Source: Methanobacteriota archaeon (GTDB lineage Archaea; Halobacteriota; Halobacteria; Halobacteriales; Halalkalicoccaceae). Taken from it: a DNA stretch of 10,475 bases. The notes beneath the pieces were generated by a model. That model saw only the letters and a list, made by a program, of their open reading frames with translations. It was not told the DNA's origin and did no database searches. The stretch is from the NCBI GenBank assembly GCA_022561895.1, contig JADFQH010000084.1, positions 1 through 10,475 on the forward strand, read 5' to 3'. Positions 6,129-10,475 of the stretch are shown piece after piece. A program made the position numbers and the translations under genes. Every line of letters starts with the position of its first letter. Position 1 is the stretch's first letter.

Positions 6129-8093
6129 TTATTTACCCTCGAACTCCGGTTCGCGGTCGCCCTGGAACGCAGACAGCCCCTCCCAGAGATCGTCCGTGGT
6201 AAAGAGATGACCGAACGAGGCGGATTCGAACTCGAGGCCGGCGTCGATGTCGTCGCGACCGGCGAGCATCGCGCGTTTGGTGAACCGCTGGGCGATCGGT
6301 GGACCCGCCGCAAGGTCGCCCGCAAACTCCCAGGCCCGATCCTCGAACTCGCTGTTTTCGACGAGTTCGTTCACGAAGCCGTAGTCGGCCATCGTCTCGG
6401 GCTCGTAGTCGTTTTTCGCGGTGAAGATAATCTCCTTCGCACGACCCTCGCCGACGATCCGGGGGAGTCGCTGGGTACCGCCCCAGCCGGGGATCAGCCC
6501 GAGGTTGTGTTCGGGCTGGCCGAACTGGGATCGTTCGGTGGCGAGGCGCATGTCCGCACACGCGGCAAGCTCCATCCCGCCGCCCAGACAGTAGCCGTCG
6601 ATCGCGGCAAGAACGGGCTTGGGGATCTCTTCAAGCCGGCCGAACACCTGCTGGCCGCGACGGGAAAGTTCGGCGGTCTCGATCCCGCTTCCGGCGGCCG
6701 CAGTCGAGGCGTCGAAGCCGGCTGAAAAGGCCCGGTCGCCGGAGCCGGTCAGAAGCAACGCACGGACGTCGTCGTTCTCGGCGAGTTTGTCGAGCGCGTC
6801 GTCGATCTCCTCGATCATGTCGGTCGTGATCGTGTTCATCCGGTGGGGACGATCGATCGCGAGCCGACCGACACGATCCTCGATCTCGACGCTGATCGTC
6901 TCGTAGTCGTAGCCCGCGGCACCATCCTCATCTCGATCGTAGAACCCGCCCGCGTCGGCTCGCTCTTCGAGATAGGGAGCGGGTTCGTAGCGTGCCTCGC
7001 CGGTTTCCTCGTAGAGATCCGCGAGCGTTTCGTGGAGGCTATCGAGACCCGCGGAGTCCGCCATCTTTGCGGGGCCGTCGGGGAACCCAGCGCCCAGCAT
7101 CACAGCCTCGTCGATCGCGCTCGCGTCTGCGACATCGTTGCCGATCAGCTTTGCGACCTCGTTCGCCATCACCGCGAGCAGGCGGCTTTCGACTTCCTCG
7201 CTTCCGGCGTCCGTCGGAACGTCGACGCCGCTGTTCTCGTAGTCGTAAAATCCCTTCCCGGACTTGCGCCCGAGTTGTCCGGCCCGCACCATCGTCCGCA
7301 AGAGCGGCGACGGGCGGTAGCGATCCGTGCCCAGATCGCGGTGCAAGACTTCCATGATAAACAGGCACACGTCCAGGCCGATCAAATCGGCCAACGCCAG
7401 CGGTCCCATGGGGTGGTTGCACCCCAGCTTCATAACTTCGTCGATGGTCTCCGCATCGGCGACGCCATCGCTGAGGCAGTCGATCGCTTCGTTGATCAAC
7501 GGCATGAGCACGCGATTGCTGACGAAGCCGGGGTGGTCCTTGACGCGCTGCGGCACCTTGCCGAGCTCGCGGGCCAGGTCGCTGACCAGCGCCACGACGG
7601 GCTCGGCCGTTTGCAGGCCCACGACGACTTCCACGAGCTTCATCAACGGCACGGGGTTGAAAAAGTGCATTCCGACGAACCGATCCGGTCTTCCACTCGC
7701 CGCTGCCAGTTCGCTGATCGAAATGCTGCTGGTGTTGCTCGCGAAGACCACCTCGGGCGCGACGGTCTTGTTGAGCTCGGTGAACAGCTCGCGCTTCACC
7801 GCCGGGTTTTCGATGACCGCTTCGATAACCAGGTCCACGCCGGCGCAGTCCGCCAGAGTGGATGGCTTGAGATTGGTCTTGGCTTTCTCGGCGTCGGGCG
7901 CCTCCAGCTTGCCTTTGGCCACCGATTTGTCGAGAAACTTACCGATGCGGCCGATCGCCTTTTCGACGGCGCCGGGCGCGGCGTCAGAAAGTAATACGGT
8001 GCGTCCCGATTGGGCGAAGACCTGCGCGATGCCGCCCCCCATCGTTCCCGCGCCGATGACGGCAACGCTCTTGATGTCGGTTCGTAAGTTCAT
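6129..8093 (-). CDS. 3-hydroxyacyl-CoA dehydrogenase/enoyl-CoA hydratase fusion, probably chimeric
   Basis: 654 residues. It should carry out two beta-oxidation steps: hydration of enoyl-CoA, and NAD-dependent oxidation of 3-hydroxyacyl-CoA. Residues 8-190 are a Rossmann domain with GAGTMG (14-19) and the catalytic His143 in GMHFFNPVP. Residues 190-287 are the first C-terminal helical domain, 300-390 a second copy, and 400-654 a crotonase domain with oxyanion-hole segments FSAGFD (456-461) and LGGG (503-506), and catalytic Glu508 and Glu528 (FGQPEHNLGLIPGWGGTQRL). This order is typical of haloarchaeal fusions of about this length. However, residues up to about 275 have bacterial composition and sequence style, while those after GRKSGKGFYDYE (275-286) are acidic and haloarchaeal. 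The start ATG overlaps the thiolase stop (ATGA). The stop is TAA at 6129-6131. The domain calls are firm; whether this exact gene exists in one organism is doubtful. Confidence 0.88.
   Translation of the reverse strand: MNLRTDIKSVAVIGAGTMGGGIAQVFAQSGRTVLLSDAAPGAVEKAIGRIGKFLDKSVAKGKLEAPDAEKAKTNLKPSTLADCAGVDLVIEAVIENPAVKRELFTELNKTVAPEVVFASNTSSISISELAAASGRPDRFVGMHFFNPVPLMKLVEVVVGLQTAEPVVALVSDLARELGKVPQRVKDHPGFVSNRVLMPLINEAIDCLSDGVADAETIDEVMKLGCNHPMGPLALADLIGLDVCLFIMEVLHRDLGTDRYRPSPLLRTMVRAGQLGRKSGKGFYDYENSGVDVPTDAGSEEVESRLLAVMANEVAKLIGNDVADASAIDEAVMLGAGFPDGPAKMADSAGLDSLHETLADLYEETGEARYEPAPYLEERADAGGFYDRDEDGAAGYDYETISVEIEDRVGRLAIDRPHRMNTITTDMIEEIDDALDKLAENDDVRALLLTGSGDRAFSAGFDASTAAAGSGIETAELSRRGQQVFGRLEEIPKPVLAAIDGYCLGGGMELAACADMRLATERSQFGQPEHNLGLIPGWGGTQRLPRIVGEGRAKEIIFTAKNDYEPETMADYGFVNELVENSEFEDRAWEFAGDLAAGPPIAQRFTKRAMLAGRDDIDAGLEFESASFGHLFTTDDLWEGLSAFQGDREPEFEGK
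7236..7310. other. seam between bacterial-type and haloarchaeal-type sequence
   Basis: Within the dehydrogenase/hydratase gene, codons from about 7,310 upward (protein N-terminal) are bacterial in style. Codons from about 7,236 downward encode acidic haloarchaeal protein. The change falls in the conserved GRKSGKGFYDY motif and keeps frame. A join at a conserved motif suits assembly or amplification chimerism, or homologous recombination between related genes. Confidence 0.55.
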
Positions 8094-9268
8094 GCCGTCT
8101 CAACCGCCATCGCGACCGCGTTTCCGCCTCCCAGGCACAACGACGCGACGCCACGCTTGGCACTGCGGCGTTTCATGGCGTGCAGCAGCGTGACCAGCAC
8201 GCGGGCGCCGCTGGCGCCGATCGGGTGTCCGAGCGCGATCGCGCCGCCGTGGACGTTGACGCGCTGCGGGTCGATTTCGAGCCCCTTCAGACAGGCCAGC
8301 GCTTGACACGCGAAGGCCTCGTTGAGCTCCCACAGGTCCACAGTGTCGAGCGGCCAGCCCGCCCGTTCGCAGACCATGCGGCAGGCCTGGATCGGGGCGA
8401 AGAACAGCTCGCGCGGCGGTCCGCCGGCGGTCGCGATGCCGGCCACGCGCGCCAGTGGTTTCGCGGTTGTCTTTGCGAGTCCTTGTTCACTCGCGAGCAG
8501 GAGCATCGCCGCGCTGTCCGAGATTTGCGAAGCGTTGCCGGCGGTCACGCTGCCGTCCTCTTTGAAGGGCGATCGCAGGCCGGCCAGGGCGTTGAGGTCG
8601 GCGTCGGAGCGAACGGTCTCGTCGGCGTCGAACGCCGGCTTGCCCTTCCGGACCTCGATCGCCACCAGCTCGGCGTCGAAACACCCGTCGGCGGCTGCCT
8701 TGGCGGCCTTCTGGTGGCTCTCGACGGCGAATTCGTCCTGCATCCGCCGCGTGATGCCGGCCTTGTCGGCCGTTTCCTCGGCGATCAGGCCCATGACGTC
8801 ACCGTCGTAGACGTTGGTTAGCCCATCGTACAACATGCAGTCGACCAGCTTGGCGTCGCCGAACTTCTTTCCGCCGCGCATCTCGCGCGACAGGAACGGC
8901 GCGCCGCTCATCGATTCGATCCCGCCCGCCAACACGAGGTTGGCGTCGCCGGCGCGAATCACCTGGTCCGCGAACATGGCGGCCTGCAACCCGCTGCCGC
9001 AGACCTTGTTGACGGTACACGCCGAGACGGTGTCGGGGCATCCCGCGGCGAGCGCGACCTGGCGGGCCGGGTTCTGCCCGCAGCCGGCCTGCAGCACCTG
9101 ACCGACGAACACCTCGTCGATGTCCGCGGCGTTGACTTTGGCGTCGGCCAGCAGGGCTATGGCGACTTGCCCGCCCACGTCCGTCGGCGAAAGTCTCGAC
9201 AGGCTGCCGAGAAACTTACCGATCGGGCTGCGACGTCCGGCGATGATGTAAGAAGCGTCGTTCCCCAT
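8090..9268 (-). CDS. acetyl-CoA acetyltransferase (thiolase II family)
   Basis: 392 residues, the usual length for the family. It catalyses thiolytic cleavage of 3-ketoacyl-CoA or, in reverse, acetoacetyl-CoA formation. Nucleophile Cys90 is in NKVCGSGLQA, His348 in GHPIGASGA, and the second catalytic cysteine Cys378 in CLGGGNA. NEAFA and GGIESMSGAPF are also family hallmarks, so the active site is complete. I start at the ATG at 9268, not at 9292, because MGNDASYIIAGRRSPIGKFL aligns with thiolase N-termini, a GAGG lies about 8 bases upstream, and the longer form would run back into the dehydrogenase gene. It follows that gene's stop by 2 bases and overlaps the next start by 4 (ATGA), so the three should be translated from one message. 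The protein lacks haloarchaeal acidity and uses GC-rich bacterial codons. Confidence 0.93.
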   Translation of the reverse strand: MGNDASYIIAGRRSPIGKFLGSLSRLSPTDVGGQVAIALLADAKVNAADIDEVFVGQVLQAGCGQNPARQVALAAGCPDTVSACTVNKVCGSGLQAAMFADQVIRAGDANLVLAGGIESMSGAPFLSREMRGGKKFGDAKLVDCMLYDGLTNVYDGDVMGLIAEETADKAGITRRMQDEFAVESHQKAAKAAADGCFDAELVAIEVRKGKPAFDADETVRSDADLNALAGLRSPFKEDGSVTAGNASQISDSAAMLLLASEQGLAKTTAKPLARVAGIATAGGPPRELFFAPIQACRMVCERAGWPLDTVDLWELNEAFACQALACLKGLEIDPQRVNVHGGAIALGHPIGASGARVLVTLLHAMKRRSAKRGVASLCLGGGNAVAMAVETA

Positions 9269-9270
9269 TC

Positions 9271-9776
9271 TCAGGATCCTCGCGTTACCCACTCCGGTTC
9301 GTTGATGATCTTTCGAGCGATGACGAGCCGCTGGATCTCACTCGTGCCCTCGTACAACTGCGTGATCTTCGCGTCGCGCATCAGCCGCTCGACCGGGTAG
9401 TCCTGGCAGTACCCGTAGCCGCCGAAGACCTCGATCGCGGAGTTGGTGACGCGGCTGGACATCTCGCTGGCAAAGAGCTTGGCCATCGCGGCCTCGGTCG
9501 AATAGGGGCGCTGGGTGTGTTTGAGCCAAGCTCCGCGGTAGGCCAGCCGGCGGGCGGCGGCCAGGTCGAGCTGCATGTTCGCCAGCTTCCACTGGATCGC
9601 CTGAAAGTGGCTGATCGGCCGGTCGAAGGCGCGCCGCGTTTGGCTGTAGTCGACCGCGGCGTCGAAGGCGGCCTGCGCGATGCCGATCGCTTGCGCCGCG
9701 ACCTCGAGCCGCACGTTGTGCAACAGACCCATCGTGCACCGGTAGAGGCCGTCCCCTCGCTCGCCGAGCAGGTCAC
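9271..9776 (-). CDS. acyl-CoA dehydrogenase, C-terminal part only (N-terminus lost at a seam)
   Basis: About 168 residues of an FAD-dependent acyl-CoA dehydrogenase, which makes the first oxidation of beta-oxidation. Recognisable from DLLGERGDGLYRCTMGLL onward, it has the C-terminal helical bundle, TRRAFDRPISHFQAIQWKLA, FGGYGYCQDYPVERLMRDAK and LYEGTSEIQRLVIAR, with the catalytic Glu of YEGTSE. The family is about 380 residues, so roughly the first 210, including the N-terminal helical and beta domains, are missing. The same frame stays open upstream to 10113, but those residues resemble nothing in the family and lie antisense to another gene. The C-terminus is complete (TGA at 9273-9271), 2 bases before the thiolase start. 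This is a contig artefact or a real truncation; as it stands it could not be an active enzyme. Confidence 0.88.
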
Positions 9777-9783
9777 CGGGCGC
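9769..9783. other. seam: truncated dehydrogenase meets an opposite-strand reading frame
   Basis: To the left, minus-strand codons encode acyl-CoA dehydrogenase down to its D-L-L-G-E. To the right, plus-strand codons V-T-G-R-V-V begin a carboxypeptidase-regulatory-like domain in mid-gene. Both genes lack their N-termini at the same spot, with no promoter or spacer between. Base composition also becomes less GC-rich to the right. Confidence 0.75.
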
Positions 9784-10475
9784 GTTGTCGCCACCGAGAC
9801 GCAGAAGCCGTTGGCCTACGCCAATGTCATTCTTGTCGGGACAAACCTCGGGGCGATGACTCTCGCGGACGGTCGTTTTACAATCAGTAACGTCCCACCG
9901 GGGAAATACACCGTCAAAGCCATGATGATGGGTTACAAACCCTTGGAGACGAAGATTGTCGTGCTCGCGGATTCGAATGTCGTCGCGGTGTTCAAGCTGG
10001 AAGCAACGATTGTAGATAGAACGCAAACGATCACGGTTACCGGCCAAAAAGCAATGATCGACGTCAGATCTTCGCAGGTGGGTGCGTCGGTTCGTGGTCA
10101 ACAACTCAACCAAATGCCCATTGACGACGTGCTTGAAGCCGTCGCGCTCAAGGCGGGAGTTGTCAAACGGGGCGACGAAATGTTCGTTCGTGGTGGACGA
10201 TTGCTTAATCGATACCGCAACGACTTCAGAACGGAGTCCTACGAGCGGATCTATGAAAACGAATTTCTCGGATCGATTGATAATCCATTCTCAACATTTT
10301 CGATAGACGTCGACGCAGCCTCGTATAGCAACGTCCGCCGGTTCATCCGCGGTCACCGCCTGCCGCCGCCAGGCGCTGTGCGCATCGAGGAGCTGATCAA
10401 CTATTTCGAGTATGACTATCCCCAGCCGAAGAACTCGATTCCCTTCACCATTACCACGGAGGTTTCGCGGTGTCC
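9772..10475 (+). CDS. carboxypeptidase-regulatory-like / YfbK-VWA protein, partial at both ends
   Basis: A reading frame open from 9772 to the window end (about 234 residues), without a start codon at its left edge. The first 70 residues are a carboxypeptidase-D-regulatory-like beta-sandwich: VTGRVVATETQKPLAYANVI, then VGTNLGAM, DGRFTISNVPPGKYTVKA and GYKPLETKI. A segment resembling the start of a TonB-receptor plug follows (TITVTGQKAMIDVRSSQVGA, then LNQMPIDDVLEAVALKAGVV and VRGGR). The last 75 residues match the N-terminal domain of YfbK-type von Willebrand factor A proteins: YERIYENEFL, PFSTFSIDVDAASYSNVRRF, LPPPGAVRIEELINYFEYDY. The VWA domain itself would lie beyond the window. Such proteins are exported or surface-exposed in several bacterial phyla. 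I see no haloarchaeal traits. The signal peptide and start are missing at the left seam. Confidence 0.8.

Noticed and set aside
5819..6202. Open frame crossing the tRNA-Glu gene
   Set aside because: It reads straight through the tRNA and its upstream region; such frames are common false calls at haloarchaeal tRNA genes.
6843..7994. Long open frame on the plus strand (383 codons) opposite the dehydrogenase/hydratase gene
   Set aside because: It is a mirror of the GC-rich minus-strand gene, rich in Arg, His and Asp/Val repeats with no recognisable domain. The minus-strand protein has complete active sites.
8180..8821. Plus-strand open frame opposite the thiolase
   Set aside because: Antisense shadow of a well-conserved thiolase; no motif, no sensible start region.
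9777..10113. N-terminal extension of the acyl-CoA dehydrogenase frame up to 10113
   Set aside because: The residues (many His, Arg and Cys) do not resemble any dehydrogenase N-terminus and lie antisense to the conserved carboxypeptidase-regulatory and plug-like protein.

Overview
The window reads as a composite of at least two, probably three, source genomes. Positions 1 to about 7,240 look haloarchaeal. The proteins are acidic and rich in Asp and Glu, most genes sit behind TATA-like boxes 25-35 bases upstream of leaderless or nearly leaderless starts, two proteins carry the haloarchaeal DUF7344-type winged-helix domain, and the tRNA-Glu gene has no encoded CCA. From about 7,310 to 9,775 the proteins lose the acidic bias and look like a GC-rich bacterium's beta-oxidation operon. 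From about 9,775 to the end the sequence is less GC-rich and encodes part of a bacterial surface protein on the opposite strand.

Layout. (1) 1-1838, plus strand: SpoVR-family protein, with its N-terminus cut off by the window edge. (2) 2042-5768: a run of small regulators. These are a DUF7344 protein with two membrane helices, a decayed membrane-protein gene on the minus strand with five apparent frameshifts, a FilR1-like winged-helix regulator, a soluble DUF7344 protein behind an AT-rich control region, and a ribbon-helix-helix protein with a coiled coil. (3) 5810-6020: a tRNA-Glu(UUC) gene on the minus strand, with a 15-base copy of its T-arm end about 140 bases away. (4) 9774-6129, minus strand: the C-terminal part of an acyl-CoA dehydrogenase, a complete thiolase, and a 3-hydroxyacyl-CoA dehydrogenase/enoyl-CoA hydratase fusion. 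They are packed with a 2-base gap and an ATGA overlap, and together cover the four steps of the beta-oxidation spiral. (5) 9772-10475, plus strand: a carboxypeptidase-regulatory-like, plug-like and YfbK/VWA protein, open at both ends.

The most important observation is two seams. At about 7,236-7,310 the fusion protein passes in frame from a bacterial-type dehydrogenase to a haloarchaeal-type C-terminal half, inside the conserved GRKSGKGFYDY motif. At about 9,769-9,783 the acyl-CoA dehydrogenase loses its N-terminal half and meets head-on the headless surface-protein reading frame. A chimeric contig, or an artificially joined sequence, explains this better than a natural locus. I found no convincing new defence or biosynthetic system. 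The regulator cluster with its broken membrane gene and operator-like repeats is the most biologically interesting native part.
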